Assembly: GCA_012518745.1 (NCBI GenBank)
Contig: JAAYRM010000091.1
Coordinates: 1-12,858 of the forward strand
Length of the DNA stretch: 12,858 nt
Origin: Tissierellia bacterium
GTDB lineage: Bacteria > Bacillota > Clostridia > Tissierellales > Tepidimicrobiaceae
Direction of reading: 5' to 3'
Positions 1 to 8,072 of the stretch are shown here, one piece after another. Within the stretch, counting starts at the first letter, position 1. Each line of letters opens with the position of its first letter. The position numbers and the translations under genes were made by a program. The notes beneath the pieces are model-generated. The model was not told where the DNA came from. It did no database searches and saw nothing but the letters and a program-made list of their open reading frames with translations.

Positions 1-234
1 GCTTTTCAGACCATAAGCGGTATTGAGGTGGAGGCCACTAGGATTCTATTTTTAGAAACCGGGGACTGGGCAGATGTAGATATAGATAGAAAAGCATTGG
101 ATAAAAATCTTATCGATATAGAGAGGTTTATTCAATTCGTCATAGGGCATAATTCCATTGAACAGTATAAAGGAAATGTGGACTGCGAGATCGATTGCAA
201 GTACAGGATATTATGCAATCCGGGGCAGGATTAA
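1..234 (+). CDS. C-terminal fragment of a probable RecB/Cas4-type PD-(D/E)XK nuclease
   Basis: The reading frame is open from the first base, so the gene begins upstream of the window; 77 codons are visible before TAA at 232-234. The last residues hold a cysteine cluster, Cys62-x3-Cys66-x5-Cys72 (CKYRILC). This resembles the C-terminal iron-sulfur cysteines of RecB-family nucleases such as Cas4, AddB and helicase-fused PD-(D/E)XK domains, which usually read C-x2-C-x5-C. The preceding LFLETGDWADVDID stretch followed by a long helix also fits the end of that nuclease fold, where a strand carrying 'L.TGEW..VDID' precedes a helix leading to the cysteines. The catalytic D, E and K motifs would lie upstream and cannot be seen, so the assignment is by pattern only. 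A GTG at 28 is internal and not a credible start. The next gene follows after 13 bases. Confidence 0.5.
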   Translation, partial: AFQTISGIEVEATRILFLETGDWADVDIDRKALDKNLIDIERFIQFVIGHNSIEQYKGNVDCEIDCKYRILCNPGQD

Positions 235-247
235 TGGGGTGTTGTAA

Positions 248-457
248 TTGCTATGGATGGGGACATCGTTCCTATCAATGGGGCTTTTCATCATATTAAA
301 TGAGAAGTATTCCATTGAAAGGTTTGGTAATAGAAGAAATATGGTAAAGAGGAAGACCAAAAAAAATGAAGATATATTGGATAGATATAAGAGGATCCTA
401 AGCATATTCTCGATAACATTAGGTATATTCTGCCTTATAAACTATATTATCTTCTAA
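248..457 (+). CDS. Small two-helix membrane protein, unknown function
   Basis: A 69-residue protein I do not recognise. A hydrophobic segment covers about residues 2-17, a strongly basic stretch follows (roughly 27-45, NRRNMVKRKTKK), and a second hydrophobic helix occupies about 50 to the C-terminus at 69. This predicts a hairpin-like membrane protein with a positively charged cytoplasmic loop. The TTG start is preceded by GGGGTG at 236-241 with a 6-base gap, a usable ribosome binding site; an ATG at 257 is the alternative and has a poorer site. It lies 13 bases after the nuclease stop and ends just before the next gene's ribosome binding site, so the three are probably co-transcribed. Codon choice (ATA, AGG) matches the neighbours, which argues for a real gene. 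Confidence 0.5.
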   Translation: MLWMGTSFLSMGLFIILNEKYSIERFGNRRNMVKRKTKKNEDILDRYKRILSIFSITLGIFCLINYIIF

Positions 458-460
458 GGA
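456..460 (+). promoter_or_regulatory. Ribosome binding site that decides the start at 469
   Basis: AAGGA lies 8 bases before the ATG at 469. The upstream in-frame ATG at 460 overlaps this motif and has no ribosome binding site of its own. The later start also places MKK at the front of the signal peptide, as expected. Confidence 0.55.
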
Positions 461-468
461 TGTTCATT

Positions 469-2361
469 ATGAAGAAGAGCCTTATAATTATAATGTTGAT
501 TTTATCGTTATTGCTGACGATTAGCAATCGGTCCTATGCAATGGATAAAAAATCTATAATGATCATATTGGATGAATGGGATTTAGATGATGTAAGCGAG
601 GTGTTTTCCGATAGGAGGCACGGGGTAGGATTTATGAATCTAAAGACCAGAAGGCCATATTCTCCCGAGAGTCTCTATTTTTCCATAGCCATGGGCAGGA
701 AAGTTGGGGTTGAATCAGGATATTATAGGGGACTCTATAGGGATGTGGATGATCGCATAAATATAATAGGGTTTAGGGACATGCTAGATGGGATATGCGA
801 TTTGAATAATATGGACATCGAGTTGTTGGGAAACAAACTGGGGAATGAAGCCATATCGTATATAGGCAATGATTCATCCGCCATTATCGGGGCAGATGCC
901 CGGGGAAGGATTGGGAATGGTGAGATAGAACTCATCTATGACTTGGAGTGGCTGGTGAAGAATACCAATGATCATTTAGCCGAATCCAAGCTTTTGATAT
1001 TATCCTATGATATTGATGGTAGGAAGGAGAGGTTAGACCTTTTAAAATATTATATGGGGGAATTAGAGGGGATTAGTATATTGGTAATCCCTAAATCCGT
1101 TCCCGTGCATACCCAATATATAATAAATAGAAATTTGGTACCCATAGTATATATAGATGAATATAAAAATGGCGTAATTCAAAGCCTTTCTACCAATAGA
1201 AGGGGATTCATTACCTTGGAGGATATATCCGTTGAGTTACTTGCCAATGGTGGAGGGGAACGCGGGCTGGAAATAGGGAATACCATAGATATAGTGGAGG
1301 AAGAGGATAATATCTTCTTTGCCAAAGCCATCATGAAGAGGATCATCAATCTGATGCTCATAGTATATCTATTTCATGGATTGGTATATATTGTGCAGGT
1401 ATATTCAGCATATCAATTATTGAGGGGAGAGAGGGAAAGGTTCCAGGATATACACTTTTATAATAATATAATAATTATCAATATATTCATATCCTTGCTG
1501 ATGGGCGCATCGAATTTGCATATCAATATAGCATTATATCTATTCATAAATCTGCTTACCACCTATCTTATTACGGTATTTATGATGGGGAGGGCTGTAA
1601 ACCCCATAGGCCTGTTCGCCACCTTGACCTATATGTTGATAATATTTGGTATATTCCTAGAACCGGAGATTATATATAATTCCTATATCGGGTTCAATAA
1701 TCTATGTTACGGGGTCAGATACTATGGATTAAATAATGGGATAATGGGGGTCCTATTATCCACCTCAATAATAAGCTATTTATTTATTAGGGAATTGATC
1801 TCCAATCGGTATGTGGATAGGATAATCTGCTTCTGCTATTTTATGCTGAACATCATAGCCTTGTCGGCAAACTACGGAGCAAATACGGGGGGGTTTCTAA
1901 CCGCAACTATCCTATTCTTAATGATGTTATATGTATATATACTGGATAGGAAGCTCAATATAGGTAGCATATTCATATTGGCATCGATAGGGTTATCCAT
2001 ATTTATTACAAATATGTATTTCGATTACTTCAGTAGCGAAAAAAGCCACGCCATAGATTTTCTGCTCAGATTGAAAACCTTTGGAATAGGGGAATTAGTG
2101 CATATGTACAGAAACAAGATAGGGGAGTTGATAAAATTGACCATATTGCCCCCCTTTAGCGTCACTATAATTGCCCAGATATATTCCCTATATAGGCTAT
2201 CCAAATTAAAGGGCATGGTATATACGAGGGAATTCAATATAATGCTTACAATTGGGATAACGGCCTTTCTATTAAATGATACCGGAGCGATATCCTTCAT
2301 ATTTATAATGCACTATCTACTATCCTTACAAATATATCACAGCCTATCTCCTAGCTCCTAG
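469..2361 (+). CDS. Exported alkaline-phosphatase-like/polytopic membrane protein of a clostridial family
   Basis: A 630-residue protein. It opens with a signal peptide (MKKSLIIIMLILSLLL..., likely cut after SYA at about residue 24). An extracytoplasmic domain follows (about 25-285), starting SIMIILDEWDLDD, with GFMNLKTRRPYSPES, ADARGRIG (about 140) and GFITLEDISVELL (about 244). These match the pattern of an alkaline-phosphatase-superfamily-like domain in Firmicutes membrane proteins (VVDGLSWED, GLMNTRT..TPES, DxxG, VTLxDIAPTIL). From about residue 288 there are roughly nine or ten membrane helices with the family hallmarks YYGLNNGIMG (about 417), GANTGG (about 470) and LLNDTGA (about 601). 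The biochemical role of this family is not established to my knowledge; cell-envelope work is a guess. The usual 'DG' at the first motif is 'DE' here and no nucleophile Ser/Thr is obvious, so it may not be catalytic. A hairpin follows the stop, closing the upstream operon. Confidence 0.6.
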   Translation: MKKSLIIIMLILSLLLTISNRSYAMDKKSIMIILDEWDLDDVSEVFSDRRHGVGFMNLKTRRPYSPESLYFSIAMGRKVGVESGYYRGLYRDVDDRINIIGFRDMLDGICDLNNMDIELLGNKLGNEAISYIGNDSSAIIGADARGRIGNGEIELIYDLEWLVKNTNDHLAESKLLILSYDIDGRKERLDLLKYYMGELEGISILVIPKSVPVHTQYIINRNLVPIVYIDEYKNGVIQSLSTNRRGFITLEDISVELLANGGGERGLEIGNTIDIVEEEDNIFFAKAIMKRIINLMLIVYLFHGLVYIVQVYSAYQLLRGERERFQDIHFYNNIIIINIFISLLMGASNLHINIALYLFINLLTTYLITVFMMGRAVNPIGLFATLTYMLIIFGIFLEPEIIYNSYIGFNNLCYGVRYYGLNNGIMGVLLSTSIISYLFIRELISNRYVDRIICFCYFMLNIIALSANYGANTGGFLTATILFLMMLYVYILDRKLNIGSIFILASIGLSIFITNMYFDYFSSEKSHAIDFLLRLKTFGIGELVHMYRNKIGELIKLTILPPFSVTIIAQIYSLYRLSKLKGMVYTREFNIMLTIGITAFLLNDTGAISFIFIMHYLLSLQIYHSLSPSS

Positions 2362-2368
2362 AATTAAT

Positions 2369-2400
2369 GCTCATGTCAGATCTTATGGCATGGGCCTTTC
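2369..2400 (+). terminator. Probable intrinsic terminator after the membrane-protein gene
   Basis: Arms 2369-2378 and 2386-2395 form a 10-bp stem (two G-U pairs) with a 7-base loop, eight bases after the TAG. The tail CTTTCC is only weakly U-rich, so the hairpin is clear but the termination strength is uncertain. Confidence 0.45.
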
Positions 2401-2459
2401 CATCCGCACTCATGGATCGATATTCAGAGGATTTAATACAATGCTTTATGGGTAAATAA

Positions 2460-2488
2460 TTGATAACTATGGATAGGGATGATACAAT
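2460..2488 (+). promoter_or_regulatory. Sigma-A-type promoter for the ABC exporter gene
   Basis: TTGATA (2460-2465), a 17-base spacer, and TACAAT (2483-2488) preceded by TGA, giving an extended -10 (TGATACAAT). Transcription would start near 2495, leaving a short leader of about 40 bases before the ATG at 2534. It sits just after the preceding hairpin, so the exporter is probably a separate transcription unit. Confidence 0.55.
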
Positions 2489-2533
2489 GTCTATCATAAA
2501 TTATAGGATATAGAAAACGATTTGAAGGGGGAA

Positions 2534-4270
2534 ATGGAAAAATTGCTAAAAAGATTTGCATCCTATTATATTCCGCATAGGAGATTGTTCATATTGGATA
2601 TGTTCTGTGCTTTGCTCGTGGCAATATTCGATCTAATATTTCCAATGGTATCGAGGAATATAGTTAACGTAATTATTCCGGAGGGGAGAATGGACCTCCT
2701 AATCCGATGGACTATTATAATGATTATAATGTTTGTATTTAGATATATAGCCTACTATATAGTATCCTACTGGGGACATGTTCTGGGCGTCTATATTGAA
2801 CACGATATGAGAAGGGATCTGTTCTCACATCTACAAACCCTGCCCTTTGAATACTATGACAATACTAAGACCGGGCATATAATGTCGAGGCTGGTAAACG
2901 ATCTAAGGGATATTACCGAACTAGCCCATCATGGGCCAGAGGATCTATTCATATCCATAACGATGTTGGTAGGTTCATTTATATTGTTGATGAGAATAGA
3001 ATGGCGATTGACCTTGATCATATTCTCCTTCATCCCATTAATGATCTGGTTTGCCATGTCGAAGAGGAAGAAGATGGAGAATTCCTTCAGGGAGGTAAGA
3101 AGGAGGATAGCCAATATAAATGCCCAGCTGGAAAATAGCATCTCCGGCATAAGGGTAGCCAAATCCTTCACGAATGAGGACTATGAGATAGAGAAGTTTG
3201 CCGAGGGCAATTATCAGTTCAAGGAAGCTAGAAAAGCCTCCTATAGGATTATGGCCGAATTTATCGCAGGGATAGGGTTGACGACCAATATACTCAACCT
3301 GCTGGTAATTAGCGCAGGAGGATATTTTATATATAGAAACTATATAGATATCGGTGACCTAGTGGCATACATGCTATATGTAAATTTTTTTATGCAACCC
3401 ATAAGGAGATTGTCGGATTTTATGCAACAATATCAGGATGGGATGACCGGTTTCGAAAGGTTTATAGAGGTGCTAGAGATTGAACCCAGTATAGTGGATA
3501 AGGAGGATGCCGTAGAATTGAGGGATATAGAGGGAAATATCAGGTTCGAAGGGGTATCCTTCAGCTATGCGGATGAGAAATCCACGGTGTTATCGGATCT
3601 AAATCTGGAAATCCGGCAGGGCAAGACGGTTGCTATAGTTGGTCCATCCGGGGCGGGCAAAACCACACTATGTCATCTAATACCTAGATTCTACGAGATA
3701 GATGATGGGCGGATCCTCATCGATGGCATAAATATAAATGATATTAAATTGCAATCCCTCAGACAGAATATAGGCTTAGTGCAACAGGATGTATTCCTAT
3801 TCACGGGTACCATAATGGATAATATATCGTATGGGGATCCCATCAAAACGGAAGAGGAGATAATTGAAGCGGCCAAGAAGGCAAGGATTCACGATTTTAT
3901 TCTGACCCTACCCAACGGATATGAAACCTATATAGGTGAAAAGGGGGTAATGCTCTCAGGTGGACAGAAGCAGAGGATATCCATAGCAAGGCTATTCCTT
4001 AAGAATCCACCGATCCTCATACTGGATGAGGCAACCTCCGCATTGGATAATGAAACCGAGATCCTAATTCAATCCTCGTTGGCGGAATTGGCCGAAGGAA
4101 GAACAACCCTAATAATCGCCCATAGACTATCCACCATAAAGAATGCGGATGAGATATTGGTATTGACAAACGAGGGGATTGCTGAGAGGGGAAGCCACGA
4201 AAAACTATTGGATAAGGATTCGATATATGCGAATCTATATAGATCACAATTTAAAAACCTAGTATCATAG
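2534..4270 (+). CDS. ABC exporter half-transporter (membrane domain fused to ATPase)
   Basis: A 578-residue type IV (type I exporter fold) ABC transporter with membrane domain first and ATPase second, expected to work as a dimer in the cytoplasmic membrane. About six helices are seen (roughly residues 18-40, 56-80, 130-152, 155-173, 240-262, 272-292). The ATPase has Walker A GPSGAGKTT (about 369), Q-loop QQDVFLF, signature LSGGQ (about 474), Walker B ILILDEATSALD (about 494) and H-loop IAHRLS, so all catalytic elements are intact. Length and layout match the MsbA/LmrA-like and BmrA-like group; the substrate cannot be told. I chose ATG 2534 with GAAGG just upstream; a TTG at 2522 adds four residues but has no good ribosome binding site. 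A promoter lies before it and a terminator after it, so it is probably transcribed alone. The two-component genes downstream may or may not control it. Confidence 0.9.
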   Translation: MEKLLKRFASYYIPHRRLFILDMFCALLVAIFDLIFPMVSRNIVNVIIPEGRMDLLIRWTIIMIIMFVFRYIAYYIVSYWGHVLGVYIEHDMRRDLFSHLQTLPFEYYDNTKTGHIMSRLVNDLRDITELAHHGPEDLFISITMLVGSFILLMRIEWRLTLIIFSFIPLMIWFAMSKRKKMENSFREVRRRIANINAQLENSISGIRVAKSFTNEDYEIEKFAEGNYQFKEARKASYRIMAEFIAGIGLTTNILNLLVISAGGYFIYRNYIDIGDLVAYMLYVNFFMQPIRRLSDFMQQYQDGMTGFERFIEVLEIEPSIVDKEDAVELRDIEGNIRFEGVSFSYADEKSTVLSDLNLEIRQGKTVAIVGPSGAGKTTLCHLIPRFYEIDDGRILIDGININDIKLQSLRQNIGLVQQDVFLFTGTIMDNISYGDPIKTEEEIIEAAKKARIHDFILTLPNGYETYIGEKGVMLSGGQKQRISIARLFLKNPPILILDEATSALDNETEILIQSSLAELAEGRTTLIIAHRLSTIKNADEILVLTNEGIAERGSHEKLLDKDSIYANLYRSQFKNLVS

Positions 4271-4278
4271 GTATCGTA

Positions 4279-4312
4279 TAAAGCCTTCCTTGGATATGCA
4301 AGGGGGGCTTTA
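4279..4312 (+). terminator. Terminator hairpin after the ABC exporter gene
   Basis: Arms 4280-4291 and 4300-4311 make a 12-bp stem (two G-U pairs, plus a T-A pair outside) with an 8-base loop, nine bases after the stop. The stem base is AAAGCC/GGCTTT, so the U-rich tract is part of the 3' arm rather than a separate tail. Confidence 0.6.
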
Positions 4313-4352
4313 ATACATGGATGTTATAAATTTGTAATGAATATTTTATCTC

Positions 4353-4381
4353 TTTGTAGTATTCTATATATATGATAATGG
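4353..4381 (+). promoter_or_regulatory. Candidate promoter of the two-component operon
   Basis: TTTGTA (4353-4358), 17 bases, then TAATGG (4376-4381) preceded by TATGA, the TRTGN part of an extended -10 (TATGATAAT). The -10 itself is a poor match, but the AT-rich setting after a terminator and the shared TATGATA core seen in other gaps make it the best candidate here. Confidence 0.35.
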
Positions 4382-4461
4382 TTTAGATATAAGGATTTGG
4401 GGATTATGATGGTGGCAATTGTAATGATGGAGCTCGTAGTGGAACATATGGAGGGATACGA

Positions 4462-5160
4462 ATGGATTTAACGGGAGATATATTGATTGTTGAGGATGAA
4501 GAATCCATCAGGAAGTTCGTTAAAATCAATTTGGAAAGGGCCAATTTCCTGGTTAAGGAAGCCGGGACCGGGGAAGAAGGGCTAGAAATTGTGCGCAATA
4601 GCGATATAGATCTGGTGGTATTGGATATAATGTTACCCGGTATGGATGGGTTCGAGGTATGTAAGATATTGAGGGAACAGTTTCCAAGGATTGGAATAAT
4701 AATGTTAACTGCAAAATCCCAGGATGTCGATAGGATAATTGGTCTAGAGCACGGTGCAGATGATTATATGGTAAAACCCTTCAATCCAAGGGAATTGGTC
4801 CTGAGAATAGAATCCCTATTAAGAAGGATTAAGGAGCCTATCAATGGGGTTCCCGATATAATCAACTATGGTCCCTTCACTATGGATACCTATTCTAGAA
4901 AATTCTATAAGAATAATAATGGAATCGATTTAACCCCCACGGAATTTTCGATAATAAAACTGTTTATTGGGAATCCGGGCAGGGCATTTCATAGGGATGA
5001 GATATTGAACCTGATTTGGGGATATGATTTCATGGGTGATTCCAAGATCGTAGATGTCAATATAAGGCGATTGCGCTCTAAGATAGAGGATGAGCCTAGC
5101 AATCCCCATTATATCGAAACCGTATGGGGGCTAGGCTATAGGTGGGTGGACAAGGATTAG
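4462..5160 (+). CDS. OmpR/PhoB-family response regulator
   Basis: A 232-residue DNA-binding response regulator. The receiver domain (about residues 5-120) has the acidic pair Glu11/Asp12, the phosphoacceptor Asp55 in VVLDIMLPGMDG, Thr83 and Lys105 in VKPF, so it should be phosphorylated normally. The C-terminal winged helix (about 135-230) carries LTPTEFSIIKLF, the recognition region KIVDVNIRRLRSKIE and the closing ETVWGLGYRW hairpin. GGAGGG at 4450-4455 sits 6 bases before the ATG. The kinase gene follows 16 bases after the stop, so this is a classic regulator-kinase pair. It resembles PhoP/ResD/WalR-type regulators in general form, but the sequence alone does not say which signal it serves. 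Targets are unknown; autoregulation of its own operon is usual for the family. Confidence 0.93.
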   Translation: MDLTGDILIVEDEESIRKFVKINLERANFLVKEAGTGEEGLEIVRNSDIDLVVLDIMLPGMDGFEVCKILREQFPRIGIIMLTAKSQDVDRIIGLEHGADDYMVKPFNPRELVLRIESLLRRIKEPINGVPDIINYGPFTMDTYSRKFYKNNNGIDLTPTEFSIIKLFIGNPGRAFHRDEILNLIWGYDFMGDSKIVDVNIRRLRSKIEDEPSNPHYIETVWGLGYRWVDKD

Positions 5161-5176
5161 AATTTGGAGGGCTAGT

Positions 5177-6583
5177 ATGAAATCCAGTATAAGGAAAAGA
5201 TTAGTAGGGAATTTTATGTTGGTTATAATCATCACCGTCGTAATATTGGAGGTTCTCCTATTCAATGGGGTTCGACATTATTATTATAAAGGCACGGAGG
5301 AAATTTTATTCAATCAGCTCCTATCCACGGCGGATATATATTCTAGATATTTTTCCACTACCGATTTGGGGAATATAATAATAGATGATATGGATGTATT
5401 TTTACATCATACAAATGCCCAGGTGCAGATATTGGATCTGGATGGCAAGGTGCTAATGGATTCAATTGGGGCAAGCCATCCATCGAATAGAATAGAGACG
5501 AGCGATATATTGGAAGCGATGGATGGACGGAAGGGTACCTGGATTGGGAATGTGGGATACGATACATCGTCCGTTATGGCCGTATCCTATCCCCTGACCT
5601 TAGAGGATAAGGTTGTGGGAATTCTAAGGTTTGTAACATCTTTAAAGAAGACAAACTCGATAATAAACAATATTGGGAAGGTGCTACTTGCATTTGGCCT
5701 GGTGGTAATATCCATATCGGGGGGTGTAGGCCTATTATTAGCCAATACCATAGTAAGGCCATTGGAGGATGTGACGGAGGTGGCAGACAAGATGGCCAGG
5801 GGGCAGTTGAAGATTAGATCCCGGAAGAGGTTCAATGATGAGATTGGCAAGCTATCGGATACCTTGAACTATATGGCCGAGGAATTGATAAGGAAGGAAC
5901 AACTCAAAAACGATTTTATATCCTCGGTATCCCATGAGTTGAGAACCCCCCTAACCTCTATTAAGGGATGGGCGATTACATTACAGGGGGAGGAATTAAA
6001 CGAAAACCCCCTACTCCTAGATGGTCTAGAGATAATAGAGCAAGAGAGCGATCGATTGGGTGATATGGTGGATGAATTATTGGATTTCTCGAAATTCGTA
6101 TCGGGGAGGATTGTTCTAGATAGGGATGAGATAGATATGCGGGAAATAGTGAATAGGATTAGCAGACAGGTACAGCCCAAGGCGGATGAAGCCAATATAA
6201 CCCTGGAGGTATTACAGGATGCCGACATGCCCAATGTATTTGCGGATGCGAATAGGGTGAAACAGGTGTTAATCAATCTATTGGATAATGCGCTTAAGTT
6301 TACGCCAAATGGTGGAGAGGTTCTGATAAAAACCCTGTATGAAAAGGATTATGTAATAATTGAGGTGGAAGACAATGGTTATGGGATAGCTGAGGAAGAT
6401 CTCCCGCATATAAAAGAAAGATTCTACAAGGGGAAGGATAGCAGGTCCAATAGTGGGTTGGGGTTATCTATATGTGATGAGATAATGAACCTACATGGTG
6501 GTTCCATGAGGATAGAAAGTGAACCGAATAGGGGTACAAGGGTTATAGTATCCTTCCCATTAGAGGTGGTGCAGGATGGTTAG
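5177..6583 (+). CDS. Membrane sensor histidine kinase (HAMP, HisKA, HATPase_c)
   Basis: A 468-residue sensor kinase, partner of the regulator just upstream. Membrane helix 1 covers about residues 11-31 and helix 2 about 167-189, enclosing an outer sensor domain of about 135 residues that looks like a single Cache/PAS-like fold (QVQILDLDGKVLMDS..., VVGILRFVTS). A HAMP linker follows (about 190-242). The HisKA box is SHELRTPLTS with the phosphorylated His253. The ATPase has the N box NLLDNALKFTP (about 366), the G1 box DNGYGIAEED (about 400) and the G2 box SGLGLSI (about 426), all intact. GGAGGG precedes the ATG. The 3' end overlaps the lipoprotein gene by 8 bases. The ligand is unknown; the Cache-like domain suggests an extracellular small molecule or envelope signal. 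Confidence 0.93.
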   Translation: MKSSIRKRLVGNFMLVIIITVVILEVLLFNGVRHYYYKGTEEILFNQLLSTADIYSRYFSTTDLGNIIIDDMDVFLHHTNAQVQILDLDGKVLMDSIGASHPSNRIETSDILEAMDGRKGTWIGNVGYDTSSVMAVSYPLTLEDKVVGILRFVTSLKKTNSIINNIGKVLLAFGLVVISISGGVGLLLANTIVRPLEDVTEVADKMARGQLKIRSRKRFNDEIGKLSDTLNYMAEELIRKEQLKNDFISSVSHELRTPLTSIKGWAITLQGEELNENPLLLDGLEIIEQESDRLGDMVDELLDFSKFVSGRIVLDRDEIDMREIVNRISRQVQPKADEANITLEVLQDADMPNVFADANRVKQVLINLLDNALKFTPNGGEVLIKTLYEKDYVIIEVEDNGYGIAEEDLPHIKERFYKGKDSRSNSGLGLSICDEIMNLHGGSMRIESEPNRGTRVIVSFPLEVVQDG

Positions 6584-8069
6584 AAGATTATTGTATTGGA
6601 ATATATTGCTGATCCTATCTCTGGTACTAGGGGCGTGTGGATCGAATAATATGAACCTATCGGAAAATATAATGGCACCGGATAACAGGCTTCTGCCCAT
6701 TAGTGGGAAATGGGTTATAGAGGATTATAAGCTAGGCAGCATCTCGGATCTAGACGAGGATATGGCCAAGCATTATATCGGTGAGGAGGCCCTATTTCAT
6801 AAGGAATTGGTTACGCTTGGGCCGGATATCTGCTGGGAACCATCCTACAAACTTAAGACGACAAAGGCTATGGATTATCTGAGACATCGGTATAAGGTGA
6901 CTCCCGAATATCTGGATATAGATCAGAATGAAATTCAAGTAATATCCGTGGAATCGGATGGACAACTATTCAACGAATATATTAAACTCTCGGAGGATAG
7001 GGCCATAATCGGTATGGGAGGCGCATTCTTTCTGATGAAGAGGGTGAACGAATATATAGAGCCTGAGATTATAGCGGAATACTATGATAATAGGGAAATT
7101 AAAGCTGAAACATCGGATATGGAAGCAGAGGAAGAGATCAATTCCAGCATATTGATTGGTCTTAAGTCCTTGGATCTAGATAATATGGAAGATGATCTGG
7201 TGAACTGGCAATATAGAACCATCTTCATAAGAAGGGATTCCAAGGGCATAGCTAGCATATATGAAACGGATGAAATATTTCTACCTAGGCGAACGGGATT
7301 TGCCAAGGTGGGGGTCAATAGGGTTAAGGTGAAGGGAAGGGTTAACGATAGGATAACTGTATCGGATTTGAACCGGAAATTGGATTTACGTCTAGAACCT
7401 AGGGATAGGGAGGATAGAACACTTAAGAGCATCCTATATGCCGGAAATGATTATATCTCGCTTGAAAAAACCCATTACTTGGGTAAGGGGGAGAGAACTC
7501 TAGAGCTGCATATGATAGATCATCTGGATAAGGATAGACCCTTAGAGATCGCCGATATATTAGGAGAGATTGGAAGTGAGGCCTTCACGGAGGGGGCCAA
7601 CAAGGCCGTGGAAACGGAGCATATGGGCCAGATGAATAGCTCGGTGGATTTGAGGCCAAGTGAGGAGAACTTCGGGCTATTTAGGAGAAATGGGCATTGG
7701 ATATTTAGAGGTAGGTTGGATTTAGTGGAAGATAATAAGTATAGCTATAAGGATTTTAATATAAATGCAACTCCTCCGAAGGAATTGGTTCAATATGATG
7801 AATTATCCATATCGTGGAATAGGATTAAGATTAGGGTACCTGGGGTCTTGGATGCATTTATATCCCCCGATGATGATATGCTAATAGCATTAACTCACGA
7901 TGCCATATTGATATATCTGATAGAAGGGGGAGAGATCAGCCCTATACCGGAATCGAAGATAGGGTTAAATAGTGCTGAAAGGATTATCATGAGTGAATGG
8001 GCGACGGGCAAGTATCCCCTGATCTGGGAAGAGGAAATCTTAAACCATGGTGTCCGCCCGTTGAAATAA
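6576..8069 (+). CDS. Lipoprotein of unknown function linked to the two-component system
   Basis: A 497-residue protein with a short signal peptide and an exact lipobox LGAC, the modified Cys being residue 21, so it is predicted to be lipid-anchored on the outer face of the membrane. The part after the signal (about 38-155) begins ISGKWVIEDYKLG and ends GGAFFLMKRV, a strand-rich domain resembling a lipocalin-like 'gain of signal' layout only loosely. An acidic stretch near 180-187 follows, then a strand-rich C-terminal half with GHWIFRGRL and a closing region that could be part of a propeller. I recognise no characterised family. GAGGTGG lies 6 bases before the ATG, inside the kinase gene; the start overlaps the kinase stop by 8 bases, implying translational coupling. 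This position suggests an accessory of the sensor, either input protein or main output, but that is inference. Confidence 0.8.
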   Translation: MVRRLLYWNILLILSLVLGACGSNNMNLSENIMAPDNRLLPISGKWVIEDYKLGSISDLDEDMAKHYIGEEALFHKELVTLGPDICWEPSYKLKTTKAMDYLRHRYKVTPEYLDIDQNEIQVISVESDGQLFNEYIKLSEDRAIIGMGGAFFLMKRVNEYIEPEIIAEYYDNREIKAETSDMEAEEEINSSILIGLKSLDLDNMEDDLVNWQYRTIFIRRDSKGIASIYETDEIFLPRRTGFAKVGVNRVKVKGRVNDRITVSDLNRKLDLRLEPRDREDRTLKSILYAGNDYISLEKTHYLGKGERTLELHMIDHLDKDRPLEIADILGEIGSEAFTEGANKAVETEHMGQMNSSVDLRPSEENFGLFRRNGHWIFRGRLDLVEDNKYSYKDFNINATPPKELVQYDELSISWNRIKIRVPGVLDAFISPDDDMLIALTHDAILIYLIEGGEISPIPESKIGLNSAERIIMSEWATGKYPLIWEEEILNHGVRPLK

Positions 8070-8072
8070 AGA

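Noticed and set aside
4320..4360. PhoP-like repeat boxes upstream of the response regulator
   Set aside because: The TTATAA/TTGTAA stretches are AT-rich but do not form evenly spaced direct repeats.
5869..6276. A 135-codon minus-strand frame
   Set aside because: It lies fully opposite the kinase HisKA/ATPase coding region, whose motifs are intact; the antisense product is low-complexity and Ser-rich.
7082..7432. A 116-codon minus-strand frame
   Set aside because: It is antisense to the lipoprotein gene, with no ribosome binding site or recognisable domain.
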